Part shown: positions 22,046 to 32,700 of the stretch, in pieces
Position numbering within the stretch: position 1 is the stretch's first letter
Layout of the letters: every line of letters starts with the position of its first letter
Assembly (NCBI GenBank): GCA_002261195.1
Contig: MVBO01000001.1
Coordinates: 446,051 to 510,050, forward strand
From: Bifiguratus adelaidae
Lineage: Eukaryota > Mucoromycota > Endogonomycetes > Endogonales
Direction of reading: 5' to 3'
Length of the DNA: 64,000 nucleotides
Translations under genes and position numbers: made by a program
The notes under the pieces: generated by a model
The model's input: the letters and a program-made list of their open reading frames with translations, nothing else
Databases searched by the model: none
Told to the model about the DNA's origin: nothing

Positions 22046-23020
22046 TTATAAATCATCGCCGCCAAAGACACCGCCTAGCACCACCTTTTCACCTGGATTG
22101 AAGGCAGGCATGCCAAGGTAGGGACAAGTGGCACATCGGAAAGCGTCACCTAGAGCACAGCTGCCACAGCCACCGACTTTCTTAGGGGTAGGATCGACAT
22201 TGATGATTTCCGCTTCAGATGGTTCAGAATCGGAGAGATCATCGGCCATGTCGAAATCGAGATTGACGATTTCTGCGCGACCGCAGGTGCAGTTCTTGCA
22301 GGCCTTTCGCTTTCCATCGGTCATTTCGCAGTCATCCGGTCGCGCCAGGGACTCGGCGGTAGGTTTGATCTTGTCGGATTCATCCAAGAGCGCATCTTCA
22401 TCTTCCAATTCGATATCGTCGGTATCATCGTTGGTCGCCAAAGTCCATACGGTCGCGGGTTTGGCCTTTTTGGCGAAATTGAGGGCCACCTTCTGCCCGA
22501 CTTCATAGGCTGGCTTTTGCGCCGTCACCGTGACGAGTCCAACCTTGCCACTCAATCGCTCTACGCCTTGTTCGATACGAGAAGCGCCCCAGGCAGAGAA
22601 GAGAGATGTGAGCTCCTCGTCTGTGATGGTCCGTGACTCGGTCACGACCACATTGACAAATCCAGCCAGCTTGCAACTGGAGACGAATTCTGCGCTCGTC
22701 TGTTGCACAGGACATATCGAGTTGGCCATAGGTTCAGTAAAGACGGGTTCAGTGATGTTGAGGATGCCGGAAGGAGTCAAGGTGGCCAAGAGTTTGGAAA
22801 GGGTGGAAGCGGAATGGGTAGTGTAATGGGGTGGCAAGGCGTTGGCGATAATGGTATTGTACGATCCAGGTGGAACAGGCGCTTCTGTGAATCGTTCTGC
22901 CATCTCAAAGGCGACTTGAGCGCCATTAGCGGCATACTTGTCCTTGGCCGCACCCATGGCCGCTTGGCCGCTCAATGAGCTTGTAATCAGAAGCACTGAC
23001 GGCGTTGTTGTGGATGACAT
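22046..23020 (-). CDS. DRE2: Fe-S cluster assembly protein Dre2 (anamorsin/CIAPIN1)
   Basis: Electron-transfer protein of cytosolic Fe-S protein assembly, partner of the diflavin reductase Tah18. A single exon of 324 residues: a SAM-methyltransferase-like N-terminal domain (1 to about 150), an acidic linker ([17 protein letters not shown]), then the two cluster motifs. Motif A is CX9CX2CXC ([16 protein letters not shown]). Motif B is the twin CX2[16 protein letters not shown], followed by [14 protein letters not shown]. All eight cysteines are present. It is the only larger intronless gene in its neighbourhood. Confidence 0.97.
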   Translation of the reverse strand: MSSTTTPSVLLITSSLSGQAAMGAAKDKYAANGAQVAFEMAERFTEAPVPPGSYNTIIANALPPHYTTHSASTLSKLLATLTPSGILNITEPVFTEPMANSICPVQQTSAEFVSSCKLAGFVNVVVTESRTITDEELTSLFSAWGASRIEQGVERLSGKVGLVTVTAQKPAYEVGQKVALNFAKKAKPATVWTLATNDDTDDIELEDEDALLDESDKIKPTAESLARPDDCEMTDGKRKACKNCTCGRAEIVNLDFDMADDLSDSEPSEAEIINVDPTPKKVGGCGSCALGDAFRCATCPYLGMPAFNPGEKVVLGGVFGGDDL

Positions 23021-23165
23021 GCTGTATAGACCTCTAGTGCACTTGTATATCAGAATCAGTCAATATGACAACAAGCTTCCCTGTCTCTAATGGAAGCCAA
23101 ATGCGCACGCAAGAGATGCCAGCAAGATGAACGAGATTGAGCAATAAAAGGCGTGCTGAGTAATA

Positions 23166-23176
23166 AACCCTAACCC
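23166..23176. promoter_or_regulatory. Telobox-like element (AACCCTAACCC) upstream of DRE2
   Basis: Eleven bases matching nearly two units of the TTAGGG telomere repeat, 146 bp upstream of the DRE2 ATG and close to the end of the cyclin gene. In yeasts such internal telomere-like boxes bind Myb-type factors (Tbf1/Teb1) in promoters. Confidence 0.4.
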
Positions 23177-23306
23177 ATGTTAGACCATGGCAGAAGTGCG
23201 AGATGTTGCGTGGAATGCGTTCTTTTTGGATGATGTACAGAACAAGAAACGATAATGGTACAGTGTGCGTGGATATGCATAGATCTAAGCAAAACATGAA
23301 AAGCAT

Positions 23307-25252
23307 TCATCGTTTTCGATAACTGTCAACGGCGGTTCTAGGATCTTCGGGTACCGGACCATTCCGGTAATTGGACGACTGATTGGTGTAATCCTTGTAG
23401 TCATAGCTGCTCTTGGGGTCATAATCGCTATACTGATGATTGGGATGTTGTAGATAATTGCCGTTATAGCCCACATTGGAGCTCGATCGTGGTCGTTGGA
23501 CGGCGGATGGGGATGCTTGTTGAGTGTAGGGTTGGGACTGCTGCGGGAATTTGCGTGGGGATTCGGTGTCAAAATAGCCCCGGGAGGTGTTGGAGTAGGC
23601 GCCGCCTTGTTGTCCGTTGGGTGTTAGTGCAGATGATGGAGTGTGTGGCGCGGTCGCATAATAGTAGGGTGACGTCTGCAAGGAGGGATGCACGGCTGTA
23701 GGGGGTTGAGCGTTCAGGTTGGCGGCCAGGGTGTGAACACCCATGGGAAGTGATGAGGTGCGTTGTTGATTTTGGGGTGCTTGTTGCGTGGGTTGTCCAG
23801 ATGTGTTGGGAGGGTAGTAAGCCATCCGATGACCACCGCCACCTGAGTAATTGAAGTTGGCCTGATGCGGTTGAGAATCCGGTGTCGGATAGGAGGCATA
23901 GGCCGACGCTCCAGGGGACACAAAACCGTTCGCGGCTATGCCTTGAGGTATGGAGGACACACGCGTAGCCGGTAATCCGCTGATGCTGGTGGATGCTTGA
24001 GGGGTCGGTAGCGAGGACCCTGGCGGCAAAACGCCTTGCACATGACCGCTCATGTTGGCGTTTGGATAAAATGTGTTACCGCCGCTCGCATACCCTGGCG
24101 ATTGATGCGTGTTGCTGCTCGTGGCCGGTGCGGGCAGTACATGAGGCGCATGGTGATACATATTGGGGGGCGGTATCCGTGATTTAAGCTGGACGCGTAC
24201 CAATGGTCCAGTAATGGGCAATTGCGGTACTTGAGGTGCCTGAGCTTGTGATAAAATGTACAAATACTGAGATTGCTGTTGTTGCATCGCCTGCTGTTGT
24301 TTGGCTTGTCGGCGGTCCGCTTCGGCTTGCTGAGCCACCCAAGCTTGTTGTTGCTGTTGCTGCTGTTTCTCGTTGAGCAAGCCCATGTTGCGGAGCGTCG
24401 TTTCGGCGAGCATCGTCCGTTGCGCTGCCTGTTGTTGTTGATCCAGTTGCCCTTGCTGGTATTGGACCAGCGCGGCCGTCCATCGTTGATACTCTTCATC
24501 CCGAACAAATAACCGAAAATCAAGCACGGAAAGAAACTCGATTTCCATCACATCCAAGTCTTGCACCTTCATCGTCGTCACCTCTGACCATGTCTTGTTG
24601 GTAAATGTATTGTCGTCGAGAAATTTGTTGGCTAAGAGAGAGAGCGCGCGCGGATGAGCTAGGACCACAGTACTTGAGGGCTCATGCAACAAGACTTACC
24701 CAGCATCAAAGCAACGACGAACAATCTGTATTCTGATCCTTCCGCGCCTTGGATGGAAGGGCTCGCAATGAGAAGCTTGGCGATATATTTCAAACTGAGC
24801 AGTACCACAGACTCTGACAGCTGCGTTGCATTCAACACTTGAAGACAAAACTTTTTAAAGGCCGGCGACGGTGACCCAGAGTTGGGTGTTGTTGCGTGCG
24901 GACTGCCAGACTTGTTGGGAGCTTCTGTGGGAAGCGTCGCCGGATTCACCGATGGTGAACTGGCATAGAGCGCCGTAACACTAGGCCGTCGCGTATGCCA
25001 CATGGTGTAGACCATGGTCGAAGCGAAATCGGCAAGCTGCGGAATGTTTGGAGGTGGAGGAGGTTGATTCGACTGGATGGCTTCTGGAATCGGTTGCTGT
25101 ACCGGTACCGGTATAGAATACTGCACATGCTGCTTTGGCATCACTGGATAGCTCGCTGGATAGTTGTTGTTGTATAGGTGACCTTGAAGAGGTTGTGGTT
25201 GTGACCCCATCATGGGTGCAGGGTAGGAGGGTAATTGCATGTTGTGCGCCAT
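23307..25252 (-). CDS. Pho80/Pcl-like cyclin with glutamine-rich C-terminus
   Basis: Regulatory partner of a Pho85-type CDK. True ATG at 25252 (MAHNMQLPSYPAP); an in-frame TTG upstream was ignored. The N-terminal 70 residues are P/Q-rich. The cyclin box spans IPQLADFASTMVYTMW, ...KKFCLQVLNATQLSESVVLLSLKYI (given in parts), YRLFVVALMLANKFLDDN and TFTNKTWSEV, then MEIEFLSVLDFRLFV. One intron at about 24652-24697 splits the LMLANKF motif in the correct phase (G|CC). The last 350 residues are low-complexity (Q, P, Y, S, N) with CAG-rich runs at about 24260-24450. Divergent from the GH31 gene. Confidence 0.88.
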
Positions 25253-25807
25253 GACCGGCAATAGGGGTTGCAATGCAGACAATCACAAAAAGTGCCTTAG
25301 AACGCAACCATGACACGAAAGAGAAGAGTCTATGCAAAAAGTAGAGAGCAGCAGAGAGGGACAAAAGGTAGACTGTTAGAGGAGAGAAGGAGAAGCAGCA
25401 AGAAGAGTGTCTTGCAAAGCTGAAAAAAGCCTCTATAGGGTTAGGGCTGAGAGGACGGATGGCTTTGTGGAAGCGTTGTTGATGGATAAAGTGTGAAGGA
25501 AACCGAGAGAAGGAGAAGAGCGAGAGATGAGTGATTATGGATTGAAAAGAGAGGGCGAGAGGGCGAGAGAGCGAGAGGAAGGAATGGAGTGTGGAATGGG
25601 GAATTAGAGTGACCAAAGGGTAAATACAATGATGAATTGTAGTGATGATGGTGTTATTTCACACCAATGGTATGATGGCTCTCCCCAACCATTCCACGCC
25701 ATGTCGCGTCACTTACCCTTGGACGCCAATATCTATACCCATCATCTTCTACCAATATCCCATGCTATGGCATCCAATTAAAGATTTCCTCCCTCAATCC
25801 ACTACCC
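25253..25807. promoter_or_regulatory. Shared divergent promoter region with GA-rich tract and telobox
   Basis: This 555-bp gap lies between the cyclin (minus) and GH31 (plus) start codons. It holds a long purine-rich tract on the plus strand (about 25490-25615, many GAGAGAG/GGCGAGA units, hence CT-rich for the cyclin transcript) and a GGGTTAGGG box at 25438-25446, 186 bp upstream of the cyclin ATG. No ORF here has a family look. Confidence 0.45.
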
Positions 25808-28304
25808 ATGTCTTTCTTCGTGGATTGGTTCAGTGCACCGCAGGCTTATTTGGGTGTAGGCAGGGATGCAGCTACAAAGGAATATACACTAGGGCAATTT
25901 AAGATTGCCTTTGACGCTCATGATCAATACTTGCGGGTAAAAAACGCAGATGAGCGGATACTGTGGCAATGTGAGTTTGGATTGGGATGTTGTGTTTGTT
26001 TGACGTTTGGGATTCATGCTGTTTTCCTAGCGGTACGAGGACATGCGTTTGTGCAATCGAGTATAGGAGAAGATGATATTACGGGCGAAGATGGCGCATT
26101 GCAGATCCATGAGCATGATATGCACACGACATATTATCAATTGGTGTCCTCCTTTACGCAGCGGGTGTCCGGCGAGGTGGTGGTGGAAGGGAAATTGGCC
26201 GAAAGAGCTGATCGGCCGTTCATTCTCGGGTACACCTTGACGTTATCGACCATTGAAGGGTGCGAACGTCACCTCGGAGTGAAGCTAGAGATCCGCTCGT
26301 TGTCGTCTCGGCCGACAGAGTACCGCCGAGCCATATTGATTGGGGCGAGTCGAGCCGGCGAAGAGTTTTATGGGTTCGGAGAGCAGTATAGTTTCTCGAC
26401 TCTCAAGGGGCGTCGAGTGCCTATCCTTGTGCGTGAGCAAGGCGTTGGCCGAGGCGATCAACCGGTACGTGTTCTTGAGTGTCGATGGCATCATTCCGCC
26501 ATTGATCCGTACGTCTAGATTACCACGCTTCTCAACACGTCTCGAGTGTTCGGTACGTTTGCCGGCGGGGATTATTACACCACCTATGCGCCCATACCGC
26601 ACTATGTCACCACCGACAACAAGTCGTTCATGCTCGAGAACACAGAATACTCGGTCTTTGATTTACGCCGTGAGGATGCAGCGCTTGTGCGCGTCAATTC
26701 GCGCGTCTTGATAGGCCGCATTCTGGACGGCAAGAACATGCTTGACCTCGTTTCCGAGTTTACGCTGTACAGCGGACGTATGCGACCCTTGCCCGAGTGG
26801 ATCGGGCAAGGTGCCGTTGCGGGTATGCAAGGCGGTGAACAACAAGTGAAGCGCATCCTGGACCGGCTCAACACCTTCAACACCCCACTGGCTGCATTTT
26901 GGCTTCAAGATTGGTGTGGTAAGCGTGTTCAAAAGGTCGGCAATTGCGAGTTTAAGCGGTTGTGGTGGAATTGGGAATCCGATCCAGTCTTGTATCCGCA
27001 CTGGAACGATTTTGTGCTGGAGTTGAAGGCCCAGGATATTCGGGTTCTTTCGTATGTCAATACGTTCTTGGCGGATGTGGCCAGCAAGGAGCAACATCAG
27101 GTCAATCTATGGCGAGAGGCTCGGGAGAAGGGATACCTGGTCAAGGCAGGTCAAGGAAGCACCGTTCCATTGATAATCAGCTCTGGTCCAAACCTTCAAG
27201 CCGGTTTGTTGGATCTCACTAATCCGGAAGCCCGGTCATGGTTCAAGGAGTTGGTCAAGAGACAGGTCTATGCTACCGGGGTGGCCGGGTACATGGCCGA
27301 CTTTGGTGAATACACCCCGTATGCGTCGACCAAGGCGTCCTTTGCGTCCGGTATCCCGGCCGAGATCTACCACAATGCCTATCCTCAGGAATGGGCCAAA
27401 CTGCATCATGAGATTGTGCACGAATTACGACTGGAAAAGGAAGCGGTTGTCTTTCATCGATCGGCCTTTACAAAGAGTCCGGGATACATGAATTTGATGT
27501 GGGCTGGAGACCAAAATGTCACTTGGGATGAGAATGATGGTATCAAGAGTGCGGTGACGGGTATGCTCTCGGGAGGGTTCTCTGGTCTGGCCATTACCCA
27601 TTCGGATATCGGAGGCTACACGACGTTTGCCAACAACATTCCGGGCGTCAATATGGTCCGATCGAAGGAGTTGCTGATGCGTTGGATGGAACTGGCTGCC
27701 TTTACGGCTGTCTTCCGAACGCATGAAGGTATTATGCCCGAAGCCAATGCCCAATTCTACACGGATGATGGTAAGTGTGGCCCCCACCTGATCTTTTGAC
27801 TCGGTCTGACCAACCTTGTCCAGAAACATTGCAACACTTTGCCCATTGTGCCAAGCTCTTTGCTGCTTTGGCACCCTATCGTCAATCGCTCATGACCGAA
27901 GTCGCCGAGAAGGGATGGCCGCTGATGCGTCACCCCGTTTTTTATTATCCCGAACACGAAACGATCCAAAAGCTCACCTACCAGGTAAGTCTGGCCTCTC
28001 CCCCTCCACCCATAAGCTCAACCTGCCCCTGTAGCAATTCTTTTTGGGAGCCCATCTCCTCGTCGTACCCGTCGTCAACGCAGGCCACAATTACGTCAAA
28101 GTCTACCTCCCGTACGACTCCACCAAAACCTGGCGACACATTTGGTCAGGCAAAGATTATGAAGGCAGTGGCACCTGGCATGCCGTCGATGCACCCATGG
28201 GTAAACCAGGCGTGTTTGTGGCTGTACCTCGTAAAGACAATGGCTTATTAGACAAGTTGATGGTATTTGCAGAACAACGCGACGCGCGATCGGGACAAGT
28301 CTAA
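25808..28304 (+). CDS. Glycoside hydrolase family 31, sulfoquinovosidase/YihQ-like
   Basis: Retaining alpha-glycosidase of about 750 residues; no signal peptide seen, so probably intracellular. ATG 25808 (MSFFVDWFSAPQ). Readable motifs are YGFGEQYS, EQGVGRGDQP, FWLQDWCGKR, KRLWWNWE, the nucleophile in YMADFGEYTP, the acid/base in WAGDQNVTWDENDG, LAITHSDIGGYT and FRTHEG. The combination QDW...KR.xW, ADFGEY and AGDQ follows E. coli YihQ, where Q288, R301, W304 and H537 bind the sulfonate sugar; all four positions seem kept. Five exons; intron 1 joins WQ to SVRGHAF, intron 2 joins DQP to ITTLLN. Plain alpha-glucosidase or another YihQ-clade activity remains possible. The next gene starts 55 bp downstream. 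Confidence 0.87.
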
Positions 28305-28358
28305 ATTAGCCATAAAAGCCGTCTCTTGTCCATTCTTACTTGCCCAGTTTCCAAGCTC

Positions 28359-30549
28359 ATGGCTCACGATAGCGACAACGAGTTAACGCTAGCTCAGTTG
28401 GTTACCCTGGAAGACGACGATGAGGACGAGGAATACCATGACATTCCCGACGAAGGCGACGATATGGAGGAAGAGGGCTTAGAAGATGAGGGCGAAGTCA
28501 TGGAGGAAGGCAAGTACTACTATCGCTCGTTCCATCCTGGTGACCGTCTGGCTAAAAGTTCCCTAGACTTGGAGATGGATGCTGAAGGGTATCGAGAGCA
28601 CATTTACCAGGTGCTGCAAGAACTCGCCGGTGAAGGTGGACTCGCGGCTTTAGCGGCGTCCGGCGAAGACGACGACGAAGACGATGAAGACTATGTCGAT
28701 AACGTCGCCCTGTTGCAAGAGGAGGATGACGAAGACGAGGAGGAAGATGAAGATGAAGAGGAAGACGACGATGAGGACGATGGAGAAGGCGATACCGGCC
28801 CGACCTATTTGACACCTCGGCAATTGTTTAATCAAGCGCTTCTCATGCTACGTGATTCGAGTGGCGTGCATGTAGACTTTCGGCGAAAGCGGCCGCGGCG
28901 TGTCCCAGACATCCATGTTCCGGATGAAGAAGAACGCAAGCGGGGCATCGAACTTCTTAAATCGGGCCACTTCGGTCCGGCATTCCTGAGTACTGGCTTT
29001 GATCAAGAAGGTAACGCCGATCTTTACTGGGCATGGCGTAGTCGACAGTTGAAGGCAAGTCAAAAACGACGAAGTTCCCGACGTCGAAGTAGCGCCAAGA
29101 GCGTGTGTTCGCAAGAGGGACCCAAGTTGCGACGATCAAGTCGGGGTGCGGTACTGGATGAACCACCCAAGAAGACCAAGGAGAAGGAGCAAAAGATGCC
29201 AACGATAGAAGAGTATACAAAACTGGCAATCGATTACCCTTACAATGGCACTCAATACAGAATCATTGATCGAGAGCTGCACTGGCGCAAGCGCAGTCCG
29301 GTAGCGCTGGGCCAGAATCTGATACCCAACACCAATGGAAGAGTGATGAAGACGTTTAGAGACAGAATCTATTGCGGTCAGTTTAGTGACGACGGTTCCT
29401 TCTTTTACACATGTTCCCAAGGCTTCAAGGTCTACATTTACGATACACGGAACCCAGACACATTCAAGCTGGACAAGACAATCCATGGTGAGATTGGACG
29501 GTGGACAATCACCGACGCCAATCTATCGCCCGACAACCAATGGCTCATTTACTCGTCTATCACCCCGGTGGTCTATCTGGCGAAAACCTCGGCGGACGAT
29601 GATGTGCATGTACCGCTGGATTTCTCCCAAGCCATGCTTGGCCAATACGGTATATGGTCCATCCGCTTCTCCAAGGATGCACGAGAAGTTGTGGCCGGAG
29701 CGAGCGTCTCTAATTACGCACGGGACGACAAGACGATCTTTGTGTATGACATTGAGAAACGCAAAGTGGTCGTTTCTGCAGGAGGACATTCCAATGATGT
29801 GAATGCGGTTTGTTTTGCCGACAATACTGGGCACGTGTTGTTGAGTGGCAGCGATGACTCGCACATTAAGGTCTGGGATCGGCGTTCCCTTCGAGGCGAC
29901 ACGCCGGCGGGCATCCTCACCGGACATACCGAAGGTATTACTTACGTGGCGCCGAAGGGCGACGGACGCTATTGCTTGTCCAATGGCAAAGACCAAACCA
30001 TGAGGCTGTGGGATCTCCGCATGATGATTTCCGATTCTGGCAAGATGCGCAAAGCCGAAGCGATAGATTTGATGATGCACGACTATGATTATCGTAGCGG
30101 TTACTTTCCCGCCCCACGGAATGGTCCAGTTAAGCATCCCTACGACTGTTCCGTCATGACTTATCGAGGTCACTCGGTCCTCAAGACGTTGATTCGATGC
30201 CATTTTTCGCCCGCCTTCACCACCGGTCAGCGGTACTTGTATACTGGTAGCGCCGACGGCCGGATACACGTGAGTAACATACCGATGACAGAAAGAAAGT
30301 GATTAACCTGATGAAAAGATTTACGGCCTGGACGGCACAGCGCTCCAAGTGCTTGACGCGGGCAAAGGCGTTGACGCCATCATGCCCCGAGGCCGATTTA
30401 GACACAGTTACTGGGGTTACGAAGAAAGCATGACGGTTCGGGATGTCAGCTGGCATCCCTACCTCCCCCTCATCCTTTCCACCAACTGGGACGACTCACG
30501 AGAAAGATCAGGCATTGTATTGCAGCATGAAATCAAGGATCTGAGCTAA
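28359..30549 (+). CDS. WD40 protein of the DCAF11/LEC14B (WDR23) family
   Basis: Homologues are substrate receptors of CUL4-DDB1 ubiquitin ligases. ATG 28359 (MAHDSDNELTLAQL). The first 150 residues are very acidic, with runs of D and E encoded by GAC/GAG repeats. A conserved helical block follows (LTPRQLFNQALLMLRDSS), then a basic patch (SQKRRSSRRRSSAK), and the family-specific YRIIDRELHWRKRSPVA. Seven-bladed propeller repeats are then visible: GQFSDDGSFFYTCSQG, AVCFADNTGHVLLSGSDDSH, IKVWDRRSL, GHTEGITYVAPKGDGRY, MRLWDLRMM, and after the only intron (30270-30319) VRDVSWHPYLPLILSTNWD. Stop at 30549. Confidence 0.9.
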
Positions 30550-30597
30550 GCATTGTCCATGTAAATTTTGGGGACCTGTACAGAGGATAAACGCAAC

Positions 30598-31474
30598 CTA
30601 TTGCCGGTGTACTTCTTCTGCGCCGGATTGATGGGTCGGCAAGACCACAATATCGGTAATTTGGACACGAGGAGGTCGATTGGCCACAAACACAGCACAA
30701 TCACCAATATCCTCACCCTGCAACGCCTCCAGGCCCGTCAAGAGATATTTGGCCTTGTCGGACGTATCATCATGACGGACATAAAAGAAATCGGTATCGA
30801 CCAACCCAGGCTTGATGGAACTGACCCGAATATTGGTCGACACGAGTTCCTTACGAAGCGACGAAGTGATGCCTTCCACCGCGTGCTTGGTACCAGTGTA
30901 AATACCACTGGTCGGATTGGCCTCGAGACCGCTGATGGACGAGATGTTGATGATATCACCTCGATTCATTTGACGCATACGTGGAAGGACCGCTTGAGTA
31001 ATGTAGACGAGACCATTGATGTTGGTCTTGATCGTTTGATCCACGGCTTCCGTAGGTATTTCGTCCAAGGGTCCAGCGTCCAAGCCCAGACCGGCCTAGG
31101 CAGAGACGGAGATAAATAGACGGGTTGCGACAAGAGATGGTATACTTGCATTATTGACCAACACGTCGATATCCTTGAATTCCTGAGGCAGATCAGCAAT
31201 CACCTTCTTCACCATGGCCGCCTCAGTCACATCCAATTGCACCGCCAAGACCTTGGTGGACGTATCCTTTTCAATGATTTGCTTGACCTCTTCCAACTTT
31301 TGCAAGCGACGTGCAAACAAAACAAGTTTACCGGCTCCTGCTTGAGCAAAGCAGACAGCTGTTGCTAGACCGATGCCCGAGGAAGCCCCCGTGCTTGTGG
31401 ATGTTAGACCAGGTATTGTAGGATAGATGTCTTACTTACATGGCCACAGTACGTTGTTGCAGACTAACAATCAT
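30598..31474 (-). CDS. Short-chain dehydrogenase/reductase (YdfG-like)
   Basis: NAD(P)-dependent oxidoreductase of about 255 residues; the S. cerevisiae relative (YMR226C) and E. coli YdfG oxidise serine and 3-hydroxy acids, so similar chemistry is likely. Start at 31474 (MIVSLQQRTVAI). Cofactor loop TGASSGIG is formed across intron 1; the NNAG motif is formed across intron 2, which is a GC-AG intron. Active-site serine in INISSISG and the YTGTK (YxxxK) motif are present, followed by SSLRKELVSTNIRVSSIKPG. No targeting signal seen. Divergent from the rRNA dimethylase gene, 161 bp between starts. Confidence 0.92.
31096..31149 (-). other. GC-AG intron in the SDR gene (54 nt)
   Basis: The donor is GCAAGT, the consensus for GC-type introns, and the acceptor CCTAG. 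Splicing here restores the invariant NNAG motif (N-N then A-G-L-G-L-D); using the nearby GT one base downstream would shift the frame and stop. Confidence 0.75.
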
Positions 31475-31635
31475 GTCAAGAAAGAGAGAAAGCAATGAGA
31501 TCAACAGTGAGAGTTAAGACAGAGAGAGAGCAAAGCGCAGTCAAAGCTAAACGTCATTTTGAAAGCGGTCATTGAATTTACTGAAACAATGGAATCGAAC
31601 ACCAATTGACATTGGGCGGGAGAGACACTCTAGGT

Positions 31636-32625
31636 ATGGCGGTGAGAGCACTGCGACGACTCTCGCAAAACTTCCTGGTGGATCGGCAACAATGTGACAA
31701 GATTGTGCGGGTATCAGAGTTGGAGGGGAAGGTGTTGGAAGTTGGACCGGGGACGGGTATGTTGACGCGTGCGCTGCTTGAGCGTCACGCTGTGGTTGCG
31801 GTGGAAAAGGATAGTCGGTGTTTGCAACACTTGGAGGCCTTGTCATCACCCTCATTGCGCGTCATTCATGGGGATATACTCAACTTGGACTATGATGAGC
31901 TCGTAGAGCCGGGAGTGACATGGAGTGTGATGGGCAACTTGCCCTTCAATATTGCTTCACCCTTACTGGATCGGTGGTTCAAGGACATCGCGCATGGACA
32001 AGGATTGTTTAGGGGAAGGGTAGCGCGTGTCTCGGTCATGGTGCAAAAAGAGGTGGGCGAGGTAGGGCACAAATAGAGACGCGCTCTAGACACCTCGAAT
32101 TGACCTTGTCACTCTTTCTAGCGACTGGCTGCCTTACCTAGGACCTCAGCCCGGAGTCGATTGTCGGTGATGGCTCAAGCGGCCTGTGACTCTGTCAAGT
32201 TGGTCTACAAGGTCCCTGCGCGAGCCTTTGTGCCCAGACCCAAGGTAAGACCCAAAGCAGACCCGCGACAAGGCCTTAGTCTCTTGCATTGACCATTCCA
32301 TTTGTCCTATCCCCTAGGTCGATGCTGTCGTCGTTCAAATGACCCCACGTGCCTTTGATCCTCAACAAGCCGAAGTGTATGATCAATTGGCCCTCTTGAC
32401 CCGCCACTTCTTTTCTCAACGTCGTAAAACCATCCATCACATCCTCAAGTAGGTGGCACAGCCCTCTCTCGGTCTCTCTATCTATCTCGCATTAAACAGC
32501 ATTCCAGTCAATTACCCTACCCCTCTCTCCATCATATACCCATACCACCCCAAACAAGACCACAGGATCTCAGTCAGAGTCAATGGTGGCAATTGGCCAA
32601 TGCCCTTCATAGACACATTGTTTGA
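31636..32625 (+). CDS. KsgA/Dim1-type rRNA adenine dimethyltransferase (mitochondrial mtTFB-like)
   Basis: SAM-dependent enzyme family that dimethylates adjacent adenines in small-subunit rRNA. First ATG at 31636 (MAVRALRRLSQNFLVD). SAM motif I VLEVGPGTGMLT, acidic residue in VVAVEKD, motif GDILNLDY, catalytic NLPFNIASPLL, and SVMVQKEVGE. Later exons give MAQAACDSVKLVYKVP, AFVPRPKVDAVVVQM and HFFSQRRKTIHHIL. The last exon, from about 32576, joins NQSQWWQLANALHRHIV to the TGA at 32625. The short N-terminus and sequence look more like the mitochondrial than the nucleolar branch, but no clear presequence is read; an extra 5' exon is possible. Confidence 0.88.
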
Positions 32626-32700
32626 GGCTTTTCATCGATTGCTCGGATAGAAGGCAATTTTCCCCACGTTGCACTTTTCTCTTCTCTCTCTCTCTTCTTA

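Noticed and set aside
25490-25615. Mobile-element end or satellite in the GA-rich tract
   Set aside because: No terminal repeats, target-site duplication or transposase; purine tracts are common in fungal promoters and leaders.
28388-28408. tRNA D-arm-like string (GCTAGCTCAGTTGGTTACC)
   Set aside because: It is inside the DCAF11-like coding sequence (LTLAQLVTLE), and no anticodon or T-arm fold follows.
29523-30269. 248-codon minus-strand ORF opposite the WD40 gene
   Set aside because: Shadow frame; WD repeats on the plus strand account for the sequence.
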